Of a DNA stretch of 32,845 nucleotides, positions 17,285-24,274 are shown in pieces (positions within the stretch are counted from its first letter, which is position 1; each line of letters begins with the position of its first letter). Location: the NCBI GenBank assembly GCA_017998385.1, contig JAGODE010000022.1, forward strand, positions 1 to 32,845. The letters are read 5' to 3'. The notes beneath the pieces are model-generated. The model was given only the letters and a program-made list of their open reading frames with translations. It had not been told where the DNA came from and searched no databases. The position numbers and the translations under genes are program-made. Origin of the DNA: Chitinophagaceae bacterium (lineage in GTDB: Bacteria; Bacteroidota; Bacteroidia; Chitinophagales; Chitinophagaceae).

Positions 17285-18516
17285 AAGGCGAGTGGTTTCA
17301 TAGCCGGAAAATTATCTTTCAGGTTTTCCGGAGTTAGTGTAGGCAATACTTTTTCTGACTGATCAAGCAGCGATGTCATAAAACTTCTGTAAAGCATCAT
17401 AGCCGCCGGATTCTTTTCTACGATCATAGAATAAAGGCTTACCGGCCTGTAAGGCACATCTCCCACATTATCTCTGTTGAGATCATAGCCCTGGTATTTG
17501 TCCCAGTAGTTGTGGTCAAAACTGTTTAAGACCAGCGAGCCATTGGTACCTACATCAAAACTGTTGAGGAAGAAATTGTTTCGGCTGACGGTATTATCCA
17601 TACAGCTGGCCTGTATCTTCAGTCCCCAGCCATTGCTACTGAATGTGTTTTTATCGACCTGTATGCGGCTGGCTCCTTCCATATAAATACCGCTTGTATT
17701 TTTCGTAAACCTATTGCCGTTGATATAGCTGTCTGATATTTCTTTCAGCAACAGGCCATAGGCCGCATCGCCCCAGTTTTCTTCAAAGAAGTTGTGAAAC
17801 ATTTTTACGCCATGCGAATACATGACCGCTACACCTGCGCCATTGGCTTTGAAAATATTGGAGATATAGGCGTCGTTGTGTGAAAACATAAAATGAAGCC
17901 CGTAGCGTACATTGTGATGTGAGTTGTTTCGCCAGATCACCGAGTGCGTCACAAATTCAAAATAAATGCCATCCCGATGGCCGGTGATTGTATTGGCGAT
18001 GATCTTCATACTATCGCTTTTCCAGCAGTGAATGCCGTTGCCGCTTTCCACTTCGGCTTTATTGTAAGAGGTGATCCTGTTTTTTTCGATGGTACAGTTG
18101 GTGCCCTGCAGGGAATAAATACCAAAAAAGTTATTGTCGAGAATGTTGTTGCGGATGCTGACATCGCGCGCCTGAATGATTTTAATACCTGCCAGATCCT
18201 CGAGGCTGGAATAACCGGAATTGATAATCCGGAATCCTTCAATCACTACATTACTGGCGCGGATAGCAAGAACCTGGTTTTTTTGTTGTCCATCCAGTAC
18301 GGGATAGTTAAGACCGATGAGCAAAACGGGTTTATTAATAATAAGAGAACCTTCGGTATAAGTTCCTGCACCGACCAGTATGGAGTCGCCCGGCTGGGCA
18401 AGATCCAGGGCTGCGCGAATGCTTGTAACAGTTTCCTTTTTTCCAACCCGTATTGTCTTTGCTGATACGAGTGTGGTACAAAGCAGGGTGAATACTATGG
18501 TGAAAAGGCTTTTCAT
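17281..18516 (-). CDS. nosD: NosD, periplasmic maturation protein of nitrous oxide reductase
   Basis: A 411-residue secreted protein with a signal peptide cut near LVSA-K. The body is a right-handed parallel beta-helix of CASH/PbH1-type repeats (IRNNILDNNFFGIYS, IEKNRITSYN, IRQVDKNTFSSNGWGLKI-like rungs). The end is the NosD-typical FDHNYWDKYQGYDLNRDNVGDVPYRPVSLY segment. NosD docks on NosFY and passes copper/sulfur to NosZ. It overlaps nosL by 4 nt upstream and nosF by 4 nt downstream. Confidence 0.94.
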   Translation of the reverse strand: MKSLFTIVFTLLCTTLVSAKTIRVGKKETVTSIRAALDLAQPGDSILVGAGTYTEGSLIINKPVLLIGLNYPVLDGQQKNQVLAIRASNVVIEGFRIINSGYSSLEDLAGIKIIQARDVSIRNNILDNNFFGIYSLQGTNCTIEKNRITSYNKAEVESGNGIHCWKSDSMKIIANTITGHRDGIYFEFVTHSVIWRNNSHHNVRYGLHFMFSHNDAYISNIFKANGAGVAVMYSHGVKMFHNFFEENWGDAAYGLLLKEISDSYINGNRFTKNTSGIYMEGASRIQVDKNTFSSNGWGLKIQASCMDNTVSRNNFFLNSFDVGTNGSLVLNSFDHNYWDKYQGYDLNRDNVGDVPYRPVSLYSMIVEKNPAAMMLYRSFMTSLLDQSEKVLPTLTPENLKDNFPAMKPLAL

Positions 18517-19532
18517 TGTTTACCCAGTTCAGCCCATGAGAGTACAGTGCCTGTGAACTGACCGGCTACCTGCTGCAGCGAGTCTTTATTGCTGAATGCT
18601 GCAACATTGCCGCCCATGGGCGATTTTAAACCGGCACTTTGCAGAAAGTACGCTTCATTCACATTGATCAATGAATGCCTGCCTGCGAAATCGGTGAAAT
18701 AAATAGCAGCTATATCTTTATCGGCGATATCTTTTTTGAGATAGGCCAGTACGCAGTGTGCGTCGTCGAATTTGAATATTTTTCCTTTTTTTGAAACGAT
18801 CTCTGCGCCGTAGCGGGCATCACTGATCGTCATTTTGCAGAAGGTGCATCCGTCTGTGCCGGTTTTAATAGGTTCGGGTGCAGTAGAGCAACTGCTCAGT
18901 AAAACAGTCAGCAATGCGGCAGTGACTGTATTGACTAACGCCGGTTTTTGGGGGATGCCGTTTTTTCTTTTCAGGGCAAGTACCACACAGAATAAGGCCA
19001 GTACGCCAACGCCTATGAATATCCAGCCACCGGTATGGGGGAAAGAGTAGGCACTGAAGTTGAGCAATTGCTTGTACCCGATAAGGGGAGGCTGATAGCT
19101 CATACCGGGAACCTGGATAGCGGCATCGGGATTAAGATTGTGCCCGTAATTGTATTCCCATTTATAAAAATCGACCATGGCTACAATGCCAAAAACCACG
19201 AAAAGGGTAAATACGGCATACAAAAACTTTTTATGGCCGGCTATGGCAGCTGCCAGGAATAATACGGCATACAGCCCGATAAGCCAGGGTAGAATGGTGA
19301 ATTCGATGAAGTCGCCGGTATGTAAAGTTTTCATGCCAATATAATGGTTCAATCCATTGATGATATCGACATTGCCGGCCAGCTTATTGGGATATATCAG
19401 CAGGGATAAGCCTTCAGGATACTGAGGCGCTATAAGGTCTATTTTCCACAAGGGAACAAAAAGGACTGCTGCGAGCGCTATGGCACATACTGTAAGCAAC
19501 ACCCTGCTGATAATACCAATATTGTTTTTCAT
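18513..19532 (-). CDS. nosL: Fusion of a polytopic membrane domain with a NosL copper chaperone
   Basis: A 339-residue protein. Residues 1-190 hold four hydrophobic helices (about 9-27, 78-98, 103-121, 168-187) with a periplasmic loop rich in Tyr/Trp/His between helices. Residues about 200-339 are a NosL domain: DGCTFCKMTI (C229, C232, M234), DDAHC (H259, C260) and SPMGGNVAAF (M306), all plausible Cu(I) ligands. The joint contains a near-complete lipoprotein signal: basic KRKNG, the hydrophobic run ALVNTVTAALLTV, then LLSSC with C215. NosL is normally a separate periplasmic lipoprotein that supplies Cu(I) to NosZ. The N-terminal half may correspond to the membrane protein (NosB-like) seen next to clade II nosZ. 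Whether C215 is lipidated or cleaved cannot be told from sequence. Confidence 0.85.
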   Translation of the reverse strand: MKNNIGIISRVLLTVCAIALAAVLFVPLWKIDLIAPQYPEGLSLLIYPNKLAGNVDIINGLNHYIGMKTLHTGDFIEFTILPWLIGLYAVLFLAAAIAGHKKFLYAVFTLFVVFGIVAMVDFYKWEYNYGHNLNPDAAIQVPGMSYQPPLIGYKQLLNFSAYSFPHTGGWIFIGVGVLALFCVVLALKRKNGIPQKPALVNTVTAALLTVLLSSCSTAPEPIKTGTDGCTFCKMTISDARYGAEIVSKKGKIFKFDDAHCVLAYLKKDIADKDIAAIYFTDFAGRHSLINVNEAYFLQSAGLKSPMGGNVAAFSNKDSLQQVAGQFTGTVLSWAELGKQ

Positions 19533-19583
19533 GATCTTTTATTAAGAAGGATCGGTTAGATCTGTTGTTTCGGGTTTCGGATC

Positions 19584-19606
19584 AATAATCCGGTCGGCGG
19601 ATTATT
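19584..19606 (-). promoter_or_regulatory. Intercistronic hairpin at the nosZ stop codon
   Basis: AATAATCC-N7-GGATTATT forms a perfect 8-bp stem that includes the nosZ stop codon (19602-19604). No T-run follows, so it is not a standard terminator. In the transcript it may protect the 3' end of the nosZ message or partly attenuate reading into the maturation genes. That would give more NosZ than accessory proteins. Confidence 0.45.
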
Positions 19607-21599
19607 TGCTTCCGGCACCAACACTGTCAGGAGGCAGGTTTTTACCGGTACTGAATGTAAGTGGCACATTGCTGCCGGCGGGTGATATGCGTACGTATCC
19701 CTGCATTTCCTGATGCAAAGCGCTGCAGAAGTCGGTACAATAAAAAGGATATATACCTATACGATCCGGCACCCATTTGAAGGTAGCTGTTTCGCCCGGC
19801 ATGATCAGCAGTTCTGCATTGGCAGCACCTTTTACAGCAAAGCCATGTGGCACATCCCAGTCCTGCTCCAGATTAGTGACGTGGAAGTAGACTTCATCGC
19901 CGAGCCTTATACCTTCAATATTGTCAGGGGCAAAGTGTGAGCGGATACATGTCATATAAATATGCACCTTGTTGCCTTCTCTGACTACTTTACTTTCACC
20001 TTCTCCTTTGGTCACATAAGGGTGATCATTTTCATTGATGTTGTAAAATTTCTTTGAATTTTTACTGATCAGGTCAGCCGGTACTGATTGTGCATAGTGC
20101 GGTTCTCCGATTGTCGGGAAATCAAGTATCAGCTGCATTTTATCTCCGCTGATATCATATATCTGTGCACTTTGTGCCAGTTCAGGACCAGTAGGCAGGA
20201 AGCGGTCTTTGGTAATTTTATTATAAGCTACCAGGTATTTGCCATATGGTTTACGGGTATCGCCGCCGGGTACAGACAGGTGGCCAACGGAATAATAAGT
20301 AGGTGCCCGGTCAAGTACTTTGAGGTCTTTGATATTCCATTTTACCACTTCACTGGATACAAAGAAAGAGGTATACGCGTTTCCGTTGCCGTCAAATTCT
20401 GTATGCAGGGGGCCGAGGCCGGGTTTTTGTACTTCGCCATACAGGGCTGATTCATATTTTACCACAGGTATGCCCTCGTATTCGCCGGCAAAATCTTTGG
20501 CAGCGATCGCTTTCTGCAGTTTATCGAAACTGAATACCGGAATGAGGGCAGCCAGTTTACCACTGCCTACAATGTATTCGCCAGTAGGGTCTACATCACA
20601 ACCGTGTGGAGATTTGGGACAGGGTATCATGTAGCATATGTCTTTCAGTTCTTTTACATCCAGTACGATTACTTCGTTTTTTGTTTCGGATCTTGCAGTG
20701 TGTGTTTTTTCGTCATACACATTGCGAACATATTTTGCGGGCACCCGTTTGCCTTTTCCGGCTTTCAGATATTCCTCTGCTTTTTTCCAGTTTACGGCCA
20801 TGATGAAGTCTTTGTCTTTTTGTGACGCATTTACTTCGAGCAATGTATTGGCCTGTTCGGAATTATAGCAGGAGAAGAAGAACCAGCCATGTGATTTTCC
20901 TTTACCTGCATGGCTTAGGTCAAAGTTTACGCCGGGGCATTCCAGTTGAAAAGAGATGTCCATGCTACCGGTATTTTTATCAACACCAATGAAGCTGATA
21001 TAGGCTTTAAAGTTCTTTTTGTAGGTATTGATAGGAACATCGCCGTTGGCATTGTCAGGGGGTACACTGAACCGTGTACCGGCTACCACATATTCGGTGT
21101 TTTCTGTGATAAAAGGAGAGGAGTGGTTGCCTGCGCTGTTGGGCAGTTCAATAATCTCTGCGGTTCTGAACGTAGTAAGATCAATACGGGCCACACGGGG
21201 AGTGTTATTACCGTTGCCAAATACCCATCTGCCATCGACTTCACCATTGGTTTGCGACAGTTCGGTATGATGCAGATCATCCCAGGGCACAAAACCTCTG
21301 GTAGTATTGAGCATGGCCTTTGTCTCTTCGCTGTAGCCATATCCTTTTTCGGGGTCAACGGAAAAGACCGGAATCACACGGAGCAGCCGGCCCGAAGGCA
21401 GTCCATATACACTCAGCTGGCCGCTGAAGCCGCCCGATACAAAATTGTAGAATTCATCGTATTTGCCCGGAGCCACATAGGCTTTGGCGGCTGCATCGCC
21501 ACTTACTGCGCTTTTGGCATTGTTGGGTTTGCAGGAATAGTTTGTTGCCAGCACGCAGGTAAGTGATACTGCCAGACCCCAGGAGGTAATTTTTTTCAT
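19602..21599 (-). CDS. nosZ: Nitrous oxide reductase NosZ, clade II
   Basis: A 665-residue enzyme that reduces N2O to N2. The N-terminal beta-propeller holds the CuZ site; seven histidines fit the ligand spacing: H110, H111 (DLHHTELSQ), H159, H332 (PHGCDVDPTG), H399 (PLHTEFDGNGNAYTSFF), H440 and H501 (EPHYAQ). The C-terminal cupredoxin domain holds CuA: H585 (WDVPHGF), C621, C625, H629 and M632 in FYCTDFCSALHQEM. Asp stands where clade I has the Trp carbonyl ligand. The N-terminus has a Sec-type signal with a cysteine (NYSC23) and no twin-arginine motif, both typical of clade II; it may be lipid-anchored, though the lipobox is weak. It follows the cytochrome gene by 26 nt. Confidence 0.97.
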   Translation of the reverse strand: MKKITSWGLAVSLTCVLATNYSCKPNNAKSAVSGDAAAKAYVAPGKYDEFYNFVSGGFSGQLSVYGLPSGRLLRVIPVFSVDPEKGYGYSEETKAMLNTTRGFVPWDDLHHTELSQTNGEVDGRWVFGNGNNTPRVARIDLTTFRTAEIIELPNSAGNHSSPFITENTEYVVAGTRFSVPPDNANGDVPINTYKKNFKAYISFIGVDKNTGSMDISFQLECPGVNFDLSHAGKGKSHGWFFFSCYNSEQANTLLEVNASQKDKDFIMAVNWKKAEEYLKAGKGKRVPAKYVRNVYDEKTHTARSETKNEVIVLDVKELKDICYMIPCPKSPHGCDVDPTGEYIVGSGKLAALIPVFSFDKLQKAIAAKDFAGEYEGIPVVKYESALYGEVQKPGLGPLHTEFDGNGNAYTSFFVSSEVVKWNIKDLKVLDRAPTYYSVGHLSVPGGDTRKPYGKYLVAYNKITKDRFLPTGPELAQSAQIYDISGDKMQLILDFPTIGEPHYAQSVPADLISKNSKKFYNINENDHPYVTKGEGESKVVREGNKVHIYMTCIRSHFAPDNIEGIRLGDEVYFHVTNLEQDWDVPHGFAVKGAANAELLIMPGETATFKWVPDRIGIYPFYCTDFCSALHQEMQGYVRISPAGSNVPLTFSTGKNLPPDSVGAGSK

Positions 21600-21625
21600 A
21601 TTCGTAGTTTTAGTAGTCTCAGGTA

Positions 21626-22096
21626 TTATTTAACACCATCATTTTTGCGCATGAATTCATAGATGTTCCTGGCTTCATCGTCAGACAGGTTTTGGTTGGG
21701 CATACGAACGAGACATATCTCCAGCATAGCCTGTGCTTTTGGATCTTTATTGAGCATTTCATCTGTATTGGTTGAGAAGTTCATGATCCACTCAGCCGTA
21801 TGGCGGCTGGTCACACCTTTCCAACCCGGGCCTACCAGTTTTTCTTCACTCAGTTTGTGGCAGGAACTGCATTTAACAGAGAATACTTTCTCGCCGGCAT
21901 CGGCCTTAGCTGTTTCCAGGGAGGGACTTACTTCAACTTTGCTGAATTTGCCCTCGCCACGATTGGGGTCATAGCTGGGATTGGCCGATTCCGACTTGGG
22001 AGGTTCGGTTGCGGTTGTTTTTTTGTTTTCGGTGTTGTTGCTGCCACAGGCAGCCAGGCATAAAGCGATAATGCTGAGGGTGAGTAGTTTTTTCAT
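21626..22096 (-). CDS. Cytochrome c lipoprotein, probable electron donor to NosZ
   Basis: A 156-residue monohaem cytochrome c with a lipoprotein signal (lipobox LAAC, C17). A flexible linker (about 18-60, rich in N, K, T, E, P) leads to a class I domain with CSSCH (C76, C79, H80). The likely axial Met is M132 in VRMPNQNLS. It is the first gene of the nos operon, so it is the likely electron carrier from the quinol pool to the CuA site of NosZ in the periplasm. A Crp/Fnr-like site and -7 box lie upstream (22120-22165). Confidence 0.93.
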   Translation of the reverse strand: MKKLLTLSIIALCLAACGSNNTENKKTTATEPPKSESANPSYDPNRGEGKFSKVEVSPSLETAKADAGEKVFSVKCSSCHKLSEEKLVGPGWKGVTSRHTAEWIMNFSTNTDEMLNKDPKAQAMLEICLVRMPNQNLSDDEARNIYEFMRKNDGVK

Positions 22097-22119
22097 GTCT
22101 GAAAATTTTGCGTTGGGTA

Positions 22120-22165
22120 CAAGATTACGCCGGGTGCTAACGGCATTTTATGCGTAGAGTCATAA
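22120..22165 (-). promoter_or_regulatory. nos operon promoter with Crp/Fnr-like operator
   Basis: On the minus strand, TTATGA-CTCTAC-GCATAA (22165-22148) is followed after exactly 20 nt by TAATCTTG (22127-22120), a one-mismatch TAnnTTTG -7 box. The ATG lies 23 nt further on. The palindrome centre falls 36.5 nt before the last base of the -7 box, that is near -41, the standard class II activator position. The same layout occurs at 22941-22986 and 24213-24258. Confidence 0.65.
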
Positions 22166-22246
22166 ACGGAGGAAAATCAGGGATGTGTGAAAAAAAGAAA
22201 CCGTGTTCGGGTGCTTTTTCCGCAAAAAGGTGTTTTTCTCAACATC

Positions 22247-22309
22247 TGTCATGATGCAGATCAGTTTTTTTTCGTTAGATTGTCATGATTTTAGTTAATT
22301 CATGCAGAT
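22247..22309 (+). promoter_or_regulatory. Paired direct repeats upstream of the Crp/Fnr gene
   Basis: TGTCATGAT occurs at 22247-22255 and 22281-22289, and ATGCAGAT at 22254-22261 and 22302-22309. The first copy also sits in the palindrome ATCTG-N8-CAGAT (22244-22261). These repeats lie between the divergent nos operon and the regulator gene at 22342, and may be binding sites. They do not match the YTATGA-N6-KCATAA motif well. Confidence 0.35.
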
Positions 22310-22341
22310 AGTTTGGTGCCTTCTTTAATCAAGCATTTGTT

Positions 22342-22938
22342 ATGATCATTCCTGTCGAAACACTTCTTGCCTGGGGAGCTACCTATAAAAAACTTAACCC
22401 GGATGAAATTATCTTTCGTGAGGGTGTAGAATGTCATTTTTATCATCAGCTGGTAAGTGGATCTGTGCGCTGGATCAGCATTACAGATGATGGACGGGAA
22501 TTTATTCAGTCAATGGTAGAGCCTGGTGAGCCTTTTGGTGAACTACCTCTCTTTGATGAGCAGCCCTATGCCGCCACTGCAATCGCTAATAAGGAATCCG
22601 TTGTACTAAGACTACATAAAAATACTTTCTGGGAACTGCTTAAAGAAGAAACGGAACTGCATTTTCGTTTCAGCAAAATGATGGCATTGCGTATGCGGTT
22701 TAAATTCTTACTGCTTAAAGAACTGGCATGCGGCGATCCGGAGCACCGTATATCTGCCCTGTTTTCGTATTTCAAGGAGTCGAAAAAGTATATCTGCAAA
22801 GATTGCAACAGGCTGATGCTGACACGCCAGCAGATAGCCAATATGACAGGATTGCGGGTAGAAACAGTTATCAGGGTCATAAAGAGCCTGCAGCACAAAG
22901 GGGCACTCGTTATTGACAAAGGCAAAGTATATTGTTGA
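22342..22938 (+). CDS. Crp/Fnr-family regulator, candidate NO/N2O-response regulator
   Basis: A 198-residue protein with an N-terminal Crp-type sensor barrel (VSGSVRWISITDDGREFIQSMVEPGEPFGELPLFDEQPYAATAIA) and dimer helix. The C-terminal winged helix is LTRQQIANMTGLRVETVIRVIKSLQHKGALVI. The recognition helix is RVETVIRVI, in place of the ETVSRxL of FNR. It has no N-terminal FNR iron-sulfur cysteine cluster, but C31, C130, a C152-x2-C155 pair just before the DNA-binding helices and a C-terminal cysteine C198 are present. It is divergent from the nos operon and just upstream of the membrane protein and ric genes. DNR-type regulators sense NO through haem. A similar role fits the context but is inferred. 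Confidence 0.9.
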   Translation: MIIPVETLLAWGATYKKLNPDEIIFREGVECHFYHQLVSGSVRWISITDDGREFIQSMVEPGEPFGELPLFDEQPYAATAIANKESVVLRLHKNTFWELLKEETELHFRFSKMMALRMRFKFLLLKELACGDPEHRISALFSYFKESKKYICKDCNRLMLTRQQIANMTGLRVETVIRVIKSLQHKGALVIDKGKVYC

Positions 22939-22940
22939 TT

Positions 22941-22986
22941 TTATGACTGCAATCATAAGGAGCAAGCAGGGTTGATATTTATTTTG
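22941..22986 (+). promoter_or_regulatory. Promoter with perfect Crp/Fnr-like operator upstream of the membrane-protein gene
   Basis: TTATGA-CTGCAA-TCATAA (22941-22958) is a perfect 6+6 palindrome with a 6-nt spacer. It begins 2 nt after the stop of the Crp/Fnr gene. Exactly 20 nt separate it from TTATTTTG (22979-22986), a one-mismatch -7 box. The ATG is at 23002. Confidence 0.65.
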
Positions 22987-23001
22987 TGTAAACAAAAAAG
23001 A

Positions 23002-24234
23002 ATGAATCGATCCCTGCGGAGATGGCTTCGTATTTCCTTTTTTAATTTTTTGCTGGTAGCACTGATAGGAGTGGTAATGCGATACAAAATTGTATATCCG
23101 TTGCCCTGGGTTGATCAGAAGAATCTGCTGCATGCTCATTCTCATTTTGCCTTTGCGGGCTGGCTATCTCAGGCACTCATGAGTCTGCTGGTATCTTATA
23201 TTCAGCAGGCTGGCAGCGAAAGGGCATTTGAGAAATACCGTCCGGTCTTGTATGCCAATCTTTTTACTGCATACGGCATGTTGTTCTCATTTCCTTTTAT
23301 GGGATATAAATTTCTTTCGATTCTTTTTTCTACATTAAATATCCTCTCGGCTTACTGGTTTGGCGTACAGTACTGGCGGGAACTCAATCGGCTGCAACTG
23401 AGATGTACCTGCGCTTCCTGGTTCAAGGCCGCTGTTGTCTTCAATGCGCTTTCTTCGTTGGGGGCTTTTTCGCTGGCTTATATGCTGGCTACGAAAAGCC
23501 TTGATCAGCATAGTTACCTGGCTGCTATTTATTTCTTTTTGCACTTTCAGTATAATGGCTGGTTCTTTTTTGCCTGTATGGGCTTACTGTGCTGGCAACT
23601 CAACCGGATGGGTATTTCAGAGAGGGAGTTAAAGAAAGTATTTCTGTGGTTTGCTATAGCCTGTGTACCTGCCTATTTTCTGTCGGCCCTCTGGTTGCCG
23701 ATTGGCCGGCTGGTTTATACGCTGGTAGTGGCATCTGTATTGCTGCAACTCGCCGGCTGGTATCAGCTGATCCTGATTGTTCGGCGTAATAGAAGGCTTA
23801 TCTGTGCGCAGATTCCGCCCTTCAGCCGCATCTTATTTATGTTAACGGCCATTGCACTTACTATTAAATTATTGTTGCAGACTGGTTCGGTTATTCCATC
23901 GCTGAGCCAGCTGGCTTTCGGATTTCGCCCTATCATTATAGGTTATCTGCACCTGGTACTGCTGGGTGTTATTGCATTATTTATCATCGCTTATACAACT
24001 GCACTCAGGGTCATACAACCGGAAGGTTATGTAAGACGTGGAATTATAGTATTTGTAGCCGGTGTTATCATCAATGAATTATTATTGATGCTGCAGGGCG
24101 TGGCAGATATGAACTATACACCTGTTCCCTATCTCAATCAGCTTTTACTCATAGCGGCATTACTGCTGTTTTCGGGAATAGGAATGATCAACTGGGGTTT
24201 GCGCCAACGAAACTATGACCCCGCGCATAAATGA
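23002..24234 (+). CDS. Polytopic membrane protein with conserved histidines, NO-response linked
   Basis: About 410 residues from the ATG at 23002; the TTG at 22972 lies inside the promoter and is rejected. There are eleven or twelve predicted helices. Three histidine-bearing helices stand out: LLHAHSHFAFAGWLSQALM (near 44-48), YFFLHFQYNGWFFFACMG (near 182) and GYLHLVLLGVIALF (near 318). Paired histidines at membrane helices suggest haem or copper binding, as in haem-copper oxidase/NorB subunits or NnrS. I cannot place it firmly in either family. It is preceded by a Crp/Fnr-like operator shared with nos and ric, so it probably serves NO or N2O metabolism, perhaps in detoxification. Confidence 0.7.
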   Translation: MNRSLRRWLRISFFNFLLVALIGVVMRYKIVYPLPWVDQKNLLHAHSHFAFAGWLSQALMSLLVSYIQQAGSERAFEKYRPVLYANLFTAYGMLFSFPFMGYKFLSILFSTLNILSAYWFGVQYWRELNRLQLRCTCASWFKAAVVFNALSSLGAFSLAYMLATKSLDQHSYLAAIYFFLHFQYNGWFFFACMGLLCWQLNRMGISERELKKVFLWFAIACVPAYFLSALWLPIGRLVYTLVVASVLLQLAGWYQLILIVRRNRRLICAQIPPFSRILFMLTAIALTIKLLLQTGSVIPSLSQLAFGFRPIIIGYLHLVLLGVIALFIIAYTTALRVIQPEGYVRRGIIVFVAGVIINELLLMLQGVADMNYTPVPYLNQLLLIAALLLFSGIGMINWGLRQRNYDPAHK

Positions 24235-24258
24235 AATAGAATTGTAATCTCACTTTTG
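24213..24258 (+). promoter_or_regulatory. ric promoter with Crp/Fnr-like operator
   Basis: CTATGA-CCCCGC-GCATAA (24213-24230; 10 of 12 positions match TTATGA/TCATAA) overlaps the last codons of the upstream membrane-protein gene. Exactly 20 nt later comes CACTTTTG (24251-24258), a one-mismatch -7 box, and the ric ATG is at 24275. Layout and spacing equal those of the nos and membrane-protein promoters. Confidence 0.6.
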
Positions 24259-24274
24259 TTGTAAATTATTATTT

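Noticed and set aside
17944..18465. 173-codon frame opposite nosD
   Set aside because: Shadow of nosD's beta-helix repeats; no start signal or homology.
20946..21566. 206-codon frame on the strand opposite nosZ
   Set aside because: It lies wholly inside nosZ, whose copper ligands and domains are clear; the opposite frame is a shadow without domains.
22270..22315. Possible fourth copy of the shared operator upstream of the 22342 regulator gene
   Set aside because: Only one half-site (TCATGA) is similar, and spacing to the TAGTTTG box is off by one; too weak to claim autoregulation.
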